The notes: generated by a model not told the origin, from the sequence alone. A stretch of 35,556 nt of DNA from JAICKM01 sp035693165 (GCA_035693165.1 DASSGZ010000301.1:1-35556); one strand, 5' to 3'; counted from the stretch's first letter, positions 15,828 to 23,700 are shown. Numbers and translations are program-made.

Positions 15828-16184
15828 ATGAACGACAACCGATCGCAGCCGCGCCGGGCCGTGGTTCCGGCCCGGCTGGCGCAGGGGGCCGCCGGGGCGG
15901 GCACGTTCCTGGTCCTGCTCAGCCAGGCCACGCCCGCCGCCGCGCACGACAACCTGGGCGGCGACGAAATGTCGATGGCGATCACGATTTTCATCACCGG
16001 GTGCGTGTTGATTGCCGGGGCCAGCCTGGCGGTCCTCTTCGCCTGGCGCGGCGGCCAGTTCAGCAACGTCGAACAGGCCAAGTATGACATGCTGAAAAAC
16101 GCCGAGGATCTCGACGATCTGCCGATCTTCACCCCGGCTGACCCGCCGGCGGGGCTGCAAGGAGAATCCCATGCCGCCAAATGA
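15828..16184 (+). CDS. CcoS-like oxidase maturation protein with added N-terminal export-type segment
   Basis: A 118-residue protein. Its second half (about 48-90) has one membrane helix followed by WRGGQFSNVEQAKYDML, matching the signature of the cbb3 maturation protein CcoS/FixS (W..kxGQFdDlexaxyxmL), which is needed for cofactor insertion into CcoN. Unlike ordinary CcoS of about 50-60 residues, it carries a basic, hydrophobic leader (about 1-39) ending in TPAAAHD, which looks like a cleavable signal. A shorter start at the internal Met48 is possible, but no good ribosome site precedes it. The tail is acidic and Pro-rich. It overlaps the next gene by 14 bases. The family match is reasonably good but based on a short motif. 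Confidence 0.65.
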   Translation: MNDNRSQPRRAVVPARLAQGAAGAGTFLVLLSQATPAAAHDNLGGDEMSMAITIFITGCVLIAGASLAVLFAWRGGQFSNVEQAKYDMLKNAEDLDDLPIFTPADPPAGLQGESHAAK

Positions 16185-16464
16185 GTCTGACCTGGTTTTG
16201 CCCTGGCAATGGAACTTCCCGCACGAGATGTATCTGTGGGCCTGGATCGCCATGATGGTGGCGACCATCGCCCTGGCGGCCTGGATGGGCCGCGACCGCA
16301 AGCACCTGCCGAATGACCTGGGGCGCAATGTCGAAGACTTTGCCGGGGTCCAGCAGGAGTCGAACGGCCCGCTGCCCATCTATTTGATGATGCTCTACGT
16401 GCTGGTCGCGGGCGGCATGGTGGGCTACGTCATTATCACCATCGTCAACGGCTATACTTACTAG
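16171..16464 (+). CDS. Two-TM protein resembling the CcoP N-terminal anchor
   Basis: A 97-residue membrane protein with helices at about 20-40 and 70-93. Between them is DFAGVQQESNGPLPIYLMMLY, which resembles the cytoplasmic segment of CcoP (G-I-x-E-x-N-x-P-L-P followed by a helix). No CXXCH is present. One reading is that CcoP is split in this organism: its membrane anchor is this gene, and the cytochrome c part is fused to CcoO. ATG at 16171 has AGGAG eight bases upstream and starts inside the end of the CcoS-like gene, so the two are translationally linked. The relation to CcoP is inference from a short motif. Confidence 0.6.
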   Translation: MPPNESDLVLPWQWNFPHEMYLWAWIAMMVATIALAAWMGRDRKHLPNDLGRNVEDFAGVQQESNGPLPIYLMMLYVLVAGGMVGYVIITIVNGYTY

Positions 16465-16473
16465 GAGCCTGTC

Positions 16474-16797
16474 ATGGACGAAGAACTGCGCTTTACCGAG
16501 GCCGATATCCAGGCGGCCCACCGCGATCGCGCGCGGGGCGAATACGGCGCCGATGAGGAGCCGTTGTATGGCCTGGAAGCGCTGCCCGGTGGACACGGCG
16601 AGGCTCCCATCGAGGAGAGCGTGGCCGAAGAGGCGGAGAGCGAGGCCGGCCGCCCCGGCGAACAGCCCGGTCTGAACCTGACCTGGGGCATCATCCTGGG
16701 CGGAGTGCTGCTGCTGGTGCTCATAACCGCCGTGCTGTTCATTGGCGTCGGCCAGACCTACCAGGCCGACATCGTGACCCATTACCCGGTTAAGTAG
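16474..16797 (+). CDS. Acidic single-TM protein of the oxidase cluster
   Basis: A 107-residue protein not recognised. The first 65 residues are highly acidic (many Glu, for example EESVAEEAESE), one strong membrane helix follows (about 70-93), and a short tail (QADIVTHYPVK) ends it. The charge pattern puts the acidic domain on either side; no signal peptide is visible. Ribosome site TAGGAG, nine bases after the previous stop. Position suggests an accessory subunit of the oxidase. Confidence 0.65.
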   Translation: MDEELRFTEADIQAAHRDRARGEYGADEEPLYGLEALPGGHGEAPIEESVAEEAESEAGRPGEQPGLNLTWGIILGGVLLLVLITAVLFIGVGQTYQADIVTHYPVK

Positions 16798-16810
16798 AGG
16801 TTGAGACCGC

Positions 16811-17125
16811 ATGGCATATGTACGTACGATGACCTTTGTCGTGCCGCCCGAACGGACCCACGAGTTGCAGCCGGGGCATAACCTGTTCATGGCGGCCGTG
16901 AACGGGACCCAGATTGTGGCGCAGAACACCCCCGGCTTTCATCGCGGGGGCGTCTGGATGCAAAATCTGCCCCAGGGCAGCATCAAAGTGGTGTGCTACA
17001 CGCAGTGGTACGGCGTGCCCGATATCGACCGCTATGCCAGCACACCGATGATCCGCGATTTCGAGGCCGATGTGGCGCGCTATCACAGCACGCCGGTCAT
17101 CGAAGTGTATGAAACGCTGAGCTAA
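16811..17125 (+). CDS. Small soluble protein, possibly dimeric alpha/beta barrel (ABM-like)
   Basis: A 104-residue protein without signal or membrane segment. The order of hydrophobic strands and the stretch YTQWYGVPDIDRYASTPMI (about 61-79), followed by a helix and a last strand VIEVYETL, resemble the dimeric alpha/beta-barrel fold of antibiotic-biosynthesis-monooxygenase and haem-degrading proteins. The match is to fold pattern only. It is the only soluble cytoplasmic candidate in this half of the operon, and a haem-handling role would fit, but nothing proves it. It is 13 bases after the preceding gene; the ribosome site is weak (AGAGG). Confidence 0.6.
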   Translation: MAYVRTMTFVVPPERTHELQPGHNLFMAAVNGTQIVAQNTPGFHRGGVWMQNLPQGSIKVVCYTQWYGVPDIDRYASTPMIRDFEADVARYHSTPVIEVYETLS

Positions 17126-17134
17126 GGCCCAAGG

Positions 17135-17395
17135 ATGTGGAGCTTCATTAGCTGGACAAACCTGGAAGACTTGTTGCTGGATATGGGCGCCGTCCTGGTC
17201 GTCACCGTCCTGGTGACCATCTGGGCCGTGGCGAACAACCGGCGCGCGGAGCGGATGCGCGATATTCCGCAGCCCGAGCCGGGCCCGCTGCCGCCGCTGC
17301 CCGTGCCCCAGCCCGAGCCGCCCTCGCCCGTCCCCGGCCCGCCGCATCCCCAACCCCTGCCCCCGGAGCCTCCGCTTCCAGGGGGGCCCACCTAG
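17135..17395 (+). CDS. Single-TM protein with proline-rich tail
   Basis: An 86-residue protein. One membrane helix (about 10-30), a basic stop-transfer patch (NNRRAERMRD), then about 42 residues in which roughly half are Pro, in repeats such as PLPPLPVPQPEPP. The basic patch suggests the Pro tail is cytoplasmic. Proline-rich tails often act as spacers or docking arms. Nine bases after the preceding stop. Function unknown; probably part of the oxidase cluster because of spacing and direction. Confidence 0.6.
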   Translation: MWSFISWTNLEDLLLDMGAVLVVTVLVTIWAVANNRRAERMRDIPQPEPGPLPPLPVPQPEPPSPVPGPPHPQPLPPEPPLPGGPT

Positions 17396-17410
17396 AAACG
17401 AGCCGCACGC

Positions 17411-17947
17411 TTGCTGACTTCGCTGCACACCTGGCGCAAGATCATGTACCCGCTGATCGCCATACTGATCCTTGCCGTCTTTGGGCTTTCGCTGGTTGAG
17501 ACCTATGTAACCAACTTCGGCCCCGATCCCAGTTCCGCCATCGGCGTGCCCGCCGTGAGCGGGGTACTGCCGCGGGACGACCAGCGCGGCGCCTATGTGC
17601 AGTTGAAGCCCGGCGCCGATCCCCGCTTCCCCTCCAGCCTGGTGCAGTTGTTCGACTCCGATACCCCCGGCCTCTTCACCGCGGACGAAGCGGTGCAACT
17701 CGACGGCCACGCCATTGACGCGGTGATCGTCAGCCAGTCGACGATTGACCAGGATGCCGCGCAGTACCGTGTGTATGCCGTGGGCCAGGAAACCCAGGAG
17801 ACGACGGCCCAGCGGCTCAACAGCGGCCGCATGATCCGTATTCAGCCGAAATCCGGCCTGTGGGCACCGGGATCCTATGTCGTCGATGTGCCGTCCGGCG
17901 GCATGTTCGACACCAGCCGGACATATTACACCTTCACCATCAAATAG
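17411..17947 (+). CDS. Membrane-anchored outside protein of the oxidase cluster
   Basis: A 178-residue protein: a short basic N-terminus, one hydrophobic anchor (about 13-31), then an outside domain of about 145 residues without Cys or CXXCH. The C-terminus (GLWAPGSYVVDVPSGGMFDTS, about 153-173, then strands) resembles the last strands of an Ig-like or cupredoxin-like beta-sandwich. I see no metal-binding set, so it is more likely structural. The start is taken as TTG at 17411; an ATG at 17444 is an alternative, and neither has a strong ribosome site. It precedes the triplicated CcoN-like gene. Confidence 0.6.
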   Translation: MLTSLHTWRKIMYPLIAILILAVFGLSLVETYVTNFGPDPSSAIGVPAVSGVLPRDDQRGAYVQLKPGADPRFPSSLVQLFDSDTPGLFTADEAVQLDGHAIDAVIVSQSTIDQDAAQYRVYAVGQETQETTAQRLNSGRMIRIQPKSGLWAPGSYVVDVPSGGMFDTSRTYYTFTIK

Positions 17948-18002
17948 GGACGCCAGGGGCCGCTGCGGTAGAGTCGCGCCCCTTATCACAGGAGCCTGCA
18001 TC

Positions 18003-20060
18003 GTGAGTGCTATTGCTACGCCCAAAAACGGCAGCTTTGCCCCCTCCGGTTACGCCGACGACCGCGCCGAGGTCGCCGTCGATACCGTCAACGCCGATCA
18101 CGGCCTGCCGCGCTTTTTCTTTGCGGCGGGGGTGGCCCTGGTGATCAGCGCGATCCACGGCATTTTGCAACGCCTGCCGATTTTCGCCGAGTGGATCCGC
18201 ACCGCCGACTACGGCGGCCACATGATCACCAACCTGGCCCACACCCATATCACCATCGTGGGCGCCGGGACGATCAGCCTGACGGCGCTGCTCTATTACA
18301 TCATGCCCCGGCTGGGGCGGCGGCCCCTCTATAGCGGCACGCTGACCAGCGTCTCGTTCTGGTTCACCGTCTTCGGCGTGTTCGGCTTCTATCTCTCGGT
18401 GCTGGCCGTCGGCGCCTACGAGGGCATGATGGTCCATGCCGGATGGCAGTATGAAGCGGCGCGCGATTATCTCGGCGCCTGGCACAAGGCACCCATCGCC
18501 ATCACCGCGGCGATCATGGGCATTGGCTACTGGACCTTCACGGCCAATGTCTGGATCACGGCCCGCAATATCGGCAAGTTCCGCCGCGAGCATCCCAAGG
18601 AGGGCGCCACGCCCATCGAGTGGCTGCTGGTGCAATTCTGCGTGGTCTGCGCCACGGCGCTGTTCATCGGCACGGTGCAGGGCGTGTACCAGGTGATGCC
18701 CTGGTCGCTCGACTGGCTGCGCGCCGCCGGAGAGGCCGGGGCGATGATCGACCCGATGGCCCACGCGCACATGAACCTGGTGGGCGGGGTCTCTATCGGC
18801 ATGATGGCGCTGCTCTACTTCTTCTTGCCGCGCATCACCGGGCGGCCCATCTACAGCTATAACCTGGCCCGCTTCAGCTACTACACCGTCGTCGTCGGCG
18901 TGTTCGGCTTCTGGCTGGTGGCGATCATCCTGGGCTTCGTCGAGGGCACGCCCATCGTCGAGGGGCGCATGACCTATGACCAGATCCGCGCACAGGTGGG
19001 GCTGTGGCACACTATCCCGCTGGTGACGGTGGCGACGATCATGGGCATCGGGTTCTGGGCCTTCATCGCCAATATCTTCCTCACGCTGCGCCAGGGGCCG
19101 GCCCCCGACGCGCCCAGCGACCGCTGGCTGAGCCGGTTTGTCGGCCTCAGCGTCTTCGCCCTGCTGCTCGGCACGATCCAGGGCGTGCTCCAGACGATCC
19201 CGGTGATCCACGACTGGCTGGAAGAGGCCGAGGGCACCGGCTGGATGGTCATGCCGTTCGCCCACGCTCAACTGAACATGGTGGCCTTCGCCATCCTCGG
19301 CCTGGTGACGCTCTCGACCTTCGCCCTGCCCCGCGTGACCGGGCGGCCCCTGTTCAGCGTGCCGTTCGCCAAGCGCACGCTGGCGGTGATCGCCAGCGGT
19401 ATCTTCGCTACCTACGTGGTCTTTATCACGCTGGGCCTGCTGGAAACGCGGGCTTTCTACCAGATGTTCCCGCAGGGCGAGCACGGCGCCTCCGGCGCGA
19501 TGGACGACTTCCTGCCGCCCAACACGGCGGTCATCGTGCGCTCTGCCGTCGGCGGCGACTTTGTGCATACGGCACTGGTGCTGCTGGTGGCCTGCTGGGT
19601 GGGCCTGGGCTACTTCATGCTGATGCGCCACATCGCCGGGTCCATCGGGCGGGAAGCGATCCAGGCGTACTGGGATGCTTTCCGCGGGCGCACCGCCGCC
19701 GCCGCGCACCAGCACTCGATGCCGCACCCCAGCGCCGTGCCGCAGGATGCGGGGCAGGTGCGGCGCCGTGGCCTGCAACTGGCCTTCTATGAGGTCGCCG
19801 CGGGCTGGGCCGGGTTCCTGGGCATGGGCTGGCTCTTGAGCGGGCGCGGCTTCATCGGCGTCATGGTGCTCTCGGTCTGGGCCGGGATCTACTGGTCCAC
19901 CCTGTTCATTCTGCTGGCCGTGACGGCTGTGGGCCCGGTGGGCATCGCCATCACCGCCATCCTCTGGATCGGCCTGCCGCTGCTCAGCGCCGTCGCGGTC
20001 TACCGCACGTATATCAGCGGGGCACGCGAGATCCTGGCCGAGCGGGCCGGCGCGCGCTAG
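18003..20060 (+). CDS. CcoN-like membrane protein with three repeats of the haem-ligand half
   Basis: A 685-residue polytopic protein starting at GTG 18003, eight bases after AGGAG. It is built of three homologous blocks (about 44-190, 210-365, 380-480), each with a QG-x-x-Q-x-x-P turn (IHGILQRLP at 51, VQGVYQVMP at 225, IQGVLQTIP at 392), then LAHTHITIVG (H80, H82), MAHAHMNLVG (H254, H256) or FAHAQLNMVA (H421 only), then LPR-x-x-GRP-x-YS. The window's own CcoN has the same order near its C-terminus (VQGPFQS, then VGHAHLALLG with the two haem ligands). The CuB histidines of CcoN (GHN and HH) have no counterpart. A fourth hydrophobic region and three further helices (about 593-670) follow. Possible roles are a haem b electron conduit, a quinol-binding subunit or a CcoN-derived scaffold. 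Confidence 0.8.
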   Translation: MSAIATPKNGSFAPSGYADDRAEVAVDTVNADHGLPRFFFAAGVALVISAIHGILQRLPIFAEWIRTADYGGHMITNLAHTHITIVGAGTISLTALLYYIMPRLGRRPLYSGTLTSVSFWFTVFGVFGFYLSVLAVGAYEGMMVHAGWQYEAARDYLGAWHKAPIAITAAIMGIGYWTFTANVWITARNIGKFRREHPKEGATPIEWLLVQFCVVCATALFIGTVQGVYQVMPWSLDWLRAAGEAGAMIDPMAHAHMNLVGGVSIGMMALLYFFLPRITGRPIYSYNLARFSYYTVVVGVFGFWLVAIILGFVEGTPIVEGRMTYDQIRAQVGLWHTIPLVTVATIMGIGFWAFIANIFLTLRQGPAPDAPSDRWLSRFVGLSVFALLLGTIQGVLQTIPVIHDWLEEAEGTGWMVMPFAHAQLNMVAFAILGLVTLSTFALPRVTGRPLFSVPFAKRTLAVIASGIFATYVVFITLGLLETRAFYQMFPQGEHGASGAMDDFLPPNTAVIVRSAVGGDFVHTALVLLVACWVGLGYFMLMRHIAGSIGREAIQAYWDAFRGRTAAAAHQHSMPHPSAVPQDAGQVRRRGLQLAFYEVAAGWAGFLGMGWLLSGRGFIGVMVLSVWAGIYWSTLFILLAVTAVGPVGIAITAILWIGLPLLSAVAVYRTYISGAREILAERAGAR

Positions 20061-20069
20061 TCCTGCACG

Positions 20070-20097
20070 TGGGCCGCTCGTTGCGACGGGCGGCCCA
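20070..20097 (+). terminator. Hairpin after the respiratory operon
   Basis: TGGGCCGC (20070-20077) pairs with GCGGCCCA (20090-20097), 8 bp with a 12-base loop, ten bases after the stop. No T run follows, so termination is uncertain. Confidence 0.4.
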
Positions 20098-20124
20098 CCG
20101 GCCCCTGGCCGGGGAGATGAAACC

Positions 20125-20853
20125 ATGACCGCAGCCGCGAACGAGACCCCGGCGCGCTACGACGAGGTCGCGGATTTCTACGAGGCGTTCGCGCCCGATG
20201 CCTATGACGCCCCGCCCGCGGTGGCCCTGCTGGCGCTTGCCGGCACAGTTGCCGGCCTGCGGCTGCTGGACCTGGCCTGCGGCCATGGCCGCGTGGCGCG
20301 GGAACTGGCCCGCCGGGGCGCCCAGGTGGTTGGCGCCGACCTCTCTGCCGCCCTGCTCGCCAAGGCGCGCGCCCGCGAACAGGCGGCCCCGCTGGGCATC
20401 GTCTATGTCCATGCCGATGGGGCCGCGCCCGCGGCCCTGGCCGGGGAGGTCTTCGACGGAGTCGTGTGCCACTTCGGCCTGTCGGACATCGACGACCTGG
20501 CCGGGGCGGTGGCGACCGTGGCGCGGGTTGTCGCGCCGGGCGGCTTCTTCGCCTTCTCCATTCTGCATCCGTGCTTTCCCGGCTGGCCGGCCAGGGGCGC
20601 AAACCCGAGCTGGCGCCCCGGCGCGGGCTATTTTGCCGAAGGCTGGTGGGTCGCCGCCGGCCCGCCGGGCGGGATACGGCCCCGCGTGGGCGCGAACCAC
20701 CGCACGCTGTCGACCTACCTGAACACGCTCGCCCGCCACGGCCTGGTGGTCGAGGAGCTGGCCGAACCCGAACCGCCCCCCGAGTGGATGGCTGCCGCCC
20801 CCGATGGCGGGCCGGTGCCCGTCTACCTGGTGGTGCGCTGCCGCAAGCAGTAG
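20125..20853 (+). CDS. Class I SAM-dependent methyltransferase
   Basis: A 242-residue methyltransferase. SAM-binding motif I is DLACGHG (49-55), D72 in GADLS binds the ribose, and a later block reads VCHFGLSDIDDLAGAV followed by VVAPGGFFAFSILHPCFPG, typical of the Methyltransf_11/UbiE-like group. There is no membrane segment. GGGGAG precedes the ATG. The substrate is unknown. It is 64 bases after the triplicated CcoN-like gene, with a hairpin between, and is followed by a good terminator, so it may be either the tail of the operon or a separate unit. Confidence 0.85.
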   Translation: MTAAANETPARYDEVADFYEAFAPDAYDAPPAVALLALAGTVAGLRLLDLACGHGRVARELARRGAQVVGADLSAALLAKARAREQAAPLGIVYVHADGAAPAALAGEVFDGVVCHFGLSDIDDLAGAVATVARVVAPGGFFAFSILHPCFPGWPARGANPSWRPGAGYFAEGWWVAAGPPGGIRPRVGANHRTLSTYLNTLARHGLVVEELAEPEPPPEWMAAAPDGGPVPVYLVVRCRKQ

Positions 20854-20933
20854 CCGCGACCTTCGCGCGCCTGGGCCGCTAGATCGGCTTTGCGGCGTTC
20901 CTGACTCCCTCCAGGCAACGTAATCTGCCGTTT

Positions 20934-20967
20934 ATGCCCGCCCCTCTCTGCCGGGGGCGGGCATTTT
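20934..20967 (+). terminator. Rho-independent terminator
   Basis: ATGCCCGCCCC (20934-20944) pairs perfectly with GGGGCGGGCAT (20954-20964), 11 bp with a nine-base loop, followed by TTTT (20964-20967). It closes the transcription unit ending with the methyltransferase. Confidence 0.8.
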
Positions 20968-21014
20968 ACGAGATCGGGCGGGCCGGGTTCGGCACAACGG
21001 GCCGCCGCATAGTG

Positions 21015-21020
21015 TATAAT
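21015..21020 (+). promoter_or_regulatory. Consensus -10 box upstream of the aldo/keto reductase
   Basis: Perfect TATAAT, TG directly before it, 55 bases ahead of the ATG and downstream of the terminator. No clear -35 at the right distance. Confidence 0.5.
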
Positions 21021-21075
21021 GAAGCGACGGCGTGGCGCCTGCGCGGACCACCAGGCGCGCACAGGAGGCGGAGCG

Positions 21076-21894
21076 ATGGAGACACGGCCACTGGGCAAAA
21101 GCGGCATCGCCGTGCCGGTGATCGGCATGGGCACCTGGCGCACGTTCGACGTACGCCAGGCCGCGGCGGAAACCGCCCGGCGCGAGCTCGTGACCGCGGC
21201 CCTCCTCGCCGGCACGACGGTGTTCGACTCCTCGCCCATGTACGGTGAAGCCGAGCGAGTGCTGGGGCTGGCGCTGGAGGGCCGGCGCGATCAGGCCTTT
21301 GTGGCGACGAAGGTCTGGACGCGCTCGCCCCGCGAAGCCCGCGAGCAGATCGCGGCGGCGCTGGGCTTCTTCGGCGGCCGGGTCGATCTCTACCAGGTCC
21401 ACAACCTCGTCGCCTGGCGCGAGCAACTGCCCTTGCTCGAAGACCTGCGGCAACAGGGCCAGGTCCGGCTGCTGGGCGCCACCCACTATGACCACGCCGC
21501 CTTCCCCGAACTCGCCACGGTCATGCGGACGGGGCGCATCGACGCCATCCAGGTGCCCTATAACGCCGCGGATCGCGCCGTCGCCGACGAGATCCTCCCG
21601 CTGGCGCAGGAGTTGGGCCTCGGTGTGGTGGTCATGCGCCCGCTGGGCGGCGGCGACCTGGTGGCCCGGCCCCCCAAGCCCGCGGACCTGGCCCCCCTGG
21701 AGGCGTTCGGCGTGCAGACCTGGGGCCAGGCGCTGCTCAAGTGGGTGCTCAGCGACCCGCGCATCACGGTGGCGATCCCGGCCACCTCGCGGCTGGAGCG
21801 GGTCGCCGCGAACGCGGCCGCCGGCAGCCCGCCCTGGTTCGACGCGGAAACCCGCGAACGGGTCTCGTATCTCACCGGCTGGCGGCGCCGGTGA
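21076..21894 (+). CDS. Aldo/keto reductase
   Basis: A 272-residue NAD(P)H-dependent oxidoreductase of the AKR fold. It has the complete catalytic tetrad: D51 and Y56 (FDSSPMYGEAE), K79 (ATKVW) and H109 (YQVHN). VVVMRPLGGG near residue 195 is the usual late strand. The ATG at 21076 has AGGAGG seven bases before it; the frame is open 19 codons further upstream without a ribosome site. The C-terminal substrate loop is short, as in the plant-type/YajO-like groups. It is likely transcribed from the TATAAT upstream, and 124 bases of heptamer-containing spacer separate it from the next gene. Confidence 0.9.
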   Translation: METRPLGKSGIAVPVIGMGTWRTFDVRQAAAETARRELVTAALLAGTTVFDSSPMYGEAERVLGLALEGRRDQAFVATKVWTRSPREAREQIAAALGFFGGRVDLYQVHNLVAWREQLPLLEDLRQQGQVRLLGATHYDHAAFPELATVMRTGRIDAIQVPYNAADRAVADEILPLAQELGLGVVVMRPLGGGDLVARPPKPADLAPLEAFGVQTWGQALLKWVLSDPRITVAIPATSRLERVAANAAAGSPPWFDAETRERVSYLTGWRRR

Positions 21895-21971
21895 CGAGGG
21901 CTGAGTACGAGTAGTCAGTGGTCGGTGGTCAGTAATCAGCGAGATGAGATAACCATCTTACTCTCGTCACT

Positions 21972-22002
21972 ACTCAGCACTCAGCACTCAGCACTCAGCA
22001 CT
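21972..22002 (+). repeat. Heptanucleotide tandem repeat (ACTCAGC)n
   Basis: Four perfect copies of ACTCAGC and a partial fifth (ACT) immediately upstream of the acyl-CoA synthetase ribosome site. A degenerate opposite-sense stretch (AGTCAGTGGTCGGTGGTCAG) lies 60 bases earlier at about 21912. Short tandemly repeated heptamers of this kind are found between genes in several bacteria and may vary in number by slippage. Confidence 0.85.
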
Positions 22003-22018
22003 TGCGTGGAGGTGTGTC

Positions 22019-23692
22019 ATGGCGGATATTGCGGAGACGACCAGCGGCCACAACATGACCGACTATGAGCAGGCGCGGCGCGACTTTCACCTGGAGGTGC
22101 CGGAGGAGTTCAACTGGGCGCGCGATGTGATCGGCAAATGGGCCGCCGGCCCGGACCACCTGGCGATGCTCTGGGTGGGGCCGGCGGGCGAACGGCGCAT
22201 CACCTTTGCCGAGTTCGACCGGCGGGCCAACCAGGTGGCGGCGGCGCTGCGCGAGGCCGGCGTGCGCAAGGGCGACCGGGTGGCGCTGATGCTGCCGCGC
22301 GTGCCCGCCTGGTGGGAAGCGGTGCTGGGCATCATGAAGCTGGGCGCGGTCAGTATGCCCGGCACCGTCTTGCTGACGGCCAAAGACATCGAATATCGCC
22401 TGCAAGCCAGCGATGCCCGCGCCGTGATCACCGATGCCTCCGGCGTGCCGAAGGTCGACCAGGTGGCCGGCAATTTGCCCGGCCTGGCCGTGCGCATCGT
22501 CGTGGGGGAGGGCGAGACCGCGCCACCCGCCGGCTGGCTCGACTATGAGACGATTGTGGGCGCGGCGCCCGCGGATTACACCGGCGAGCCGACGCGCGCC
22601 GGCGACCCGGCCATGGTCTATTTCACGAGCGGCACGGTCGGCTACCCGAAGATGGTGCTGCACACGCACGCCTCGTACCCCATCGGCCACATCATCACCG
22701 GCAAATACTGGCTCGACCTCGGCCCGACCGACCTGCACTGGAACGTGGCCGACAACGGCTGGGCCAAAGCCGCCTGGAGCAGCCTGTTCGGCCCCTGGAA
22801 CATGGGCGCGGCACTATTCGTGCAGGACAGTCGCGGCAAGTTCAGCGCGCCGGAGACCCTGGAGCTGCTCGCCCGCTATCCGATCACCACGCTCTGCGGG
22901 CCGCCCACCGTCTACCGCACGCTGGTGCTGGAGGATCTGAAGCAATATCGCTTCCCGCACCTGCGCTGGTGCGTGGGCGCGGGCGAACCGCTGAACCCGG
23001 AAGTCATCGAGGTCTGGCGCGAGGCCACCGGCCTGACCATTCGCGACGGCTACGGCCAGACCGAAACCGTGCTGCTGGTCGGCAATTTCCCGCCGCTGGC
23101 CGTCAAACCCGGCTCGATGGGTAAGCCGTCGCCCGGCTTCGAGGTGGCGGTGATCGACCAGGAAGGGCAGGAAGTGCCGCCCGGCCAGGAAGGCGACATC
23201 GCGGTGCGCGTGCGGCCCAACCGCCCGGTGGGGCTGTTCCAGGAATACTGGCGCAACCCCGACGCCACGGCGGCCGCCCTGCGCGGCGACTGGTACGTGA
23301 CCGGCGACCGCGCCGTGATGGACGCCGACGGCTATTTCTGGTTCGTGGGCCGCGCCGACGACGTGATCATCAGCGCCGGGTACCGCATCGGGCCGTTCGA
23401 GGTCGAGAGCGCGCTGGTCGAGCACCCCGCGGTGGCCGAGGCGGCGGTGGTCGCCAGCCCCGACCCGATCCGCGGCGAAATTGTCAAAGCATTCGTGATC
23501 CTGGCTCCCGGCTACGAAGGGTCCGATGCCCTCGTCCAGGAGTTACAGAATCACGTCAGGACGGTGACGGCGCCCTACAAATACCCGCGCGAGATCGAGT
23601 TTGTGCGGGAACTACCGAAAACTGTGAGTGGGAAGATCCGCCGGGTGGAGCTGCGGGCTCGCGAGTTCCAGCGCAAGCCGGGCGCTCACTGA
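22019..23692 (+). CDS. AMP-forming acyl-CoA synthetase (medium-chain/ACSM-like)
   Basis: A 557-residue adenylate-forming enzyme that activates a carboxylic acid to its acyl-CoA through an acyl-AMP. The phosphate-binding motif is YFTSGTVGYPK (201-211), the adenine motif DGYGQTE lies near 342, the hinge region is YVTGDRAVMDADGYFWFVGR followed by DDVIISAGYRIGP, and the catalytic lysine is K539 in VSGKIRR. The WNVADNGWAKAAW stretch (about 241-253) is typical of medium-chain/ACSM and related short-chain enzymes. The exact acyl chain cannot be told. The ATG follows GGAGGTG and sits just after the heptamer array. Confidence 0.9.
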   Translation: MADIAETTSGHNMTDYEQARRDFHLEVPEEFNWARDVIGKWAAGPDHLAMLWVGPAGERRITFAEFDRRANQVAAALREAGVRKGDRVALMLPRVPAWWEAVLGIMKLGAVSMPGTVLLTAKDIEYRLQASDARAVITDASGVPKVDQVAGNLPGLAVRIVVGEGETAPPAGWLDYETIVGAAPADYTGEPTRAGDPAMVYFTSGTVGYPKMVLHTHASYPIGHIITGKYWLDLGPTDLHWNVADNGWAKAAWSSLFGPWNMGAALFVQDSRGKFSAPETLELLARYPITTLCGPPTVYRTLVLEDLKQYRFPHLRWCVGAGEPLNPEVIEVWREATGLTIRDGYGQTETVLLVGNFPPLAVKPGSMGKPSPGFEVAVIDQEGQEVPPGQEGDIAVRVRPNRPVGLFQEYWRNPDATAAALRGDWYVTGDRAVMDADGYFWFVGRADDVIISAGYRIGPFEVESALVEHPAVAEAAVVASPDPIRGEIVKAFVILAPGYEGSDALVQELQNHVRTVTAPYKYPREIEFVRELPKTVSGKIRRVELRAREFQRKPGAH

Positions 23693-23700
23693 TCGCCATC

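Noticed and set aside
17940..20126. 728-codon open frame on the minus strand opposite the triplicated CcoN-like gene
   Set aside because: Composition is typical of an antisense shadow (His, Asp, Gly, Arg rich), no ribosome site, and the plus strand has clear membrane-protein repeats.
21972..22002. Possible CRISPR array
   Set aside because: Repeats are seven bases long and directly adjacent, without spacers; this is a simple tandem repeat.
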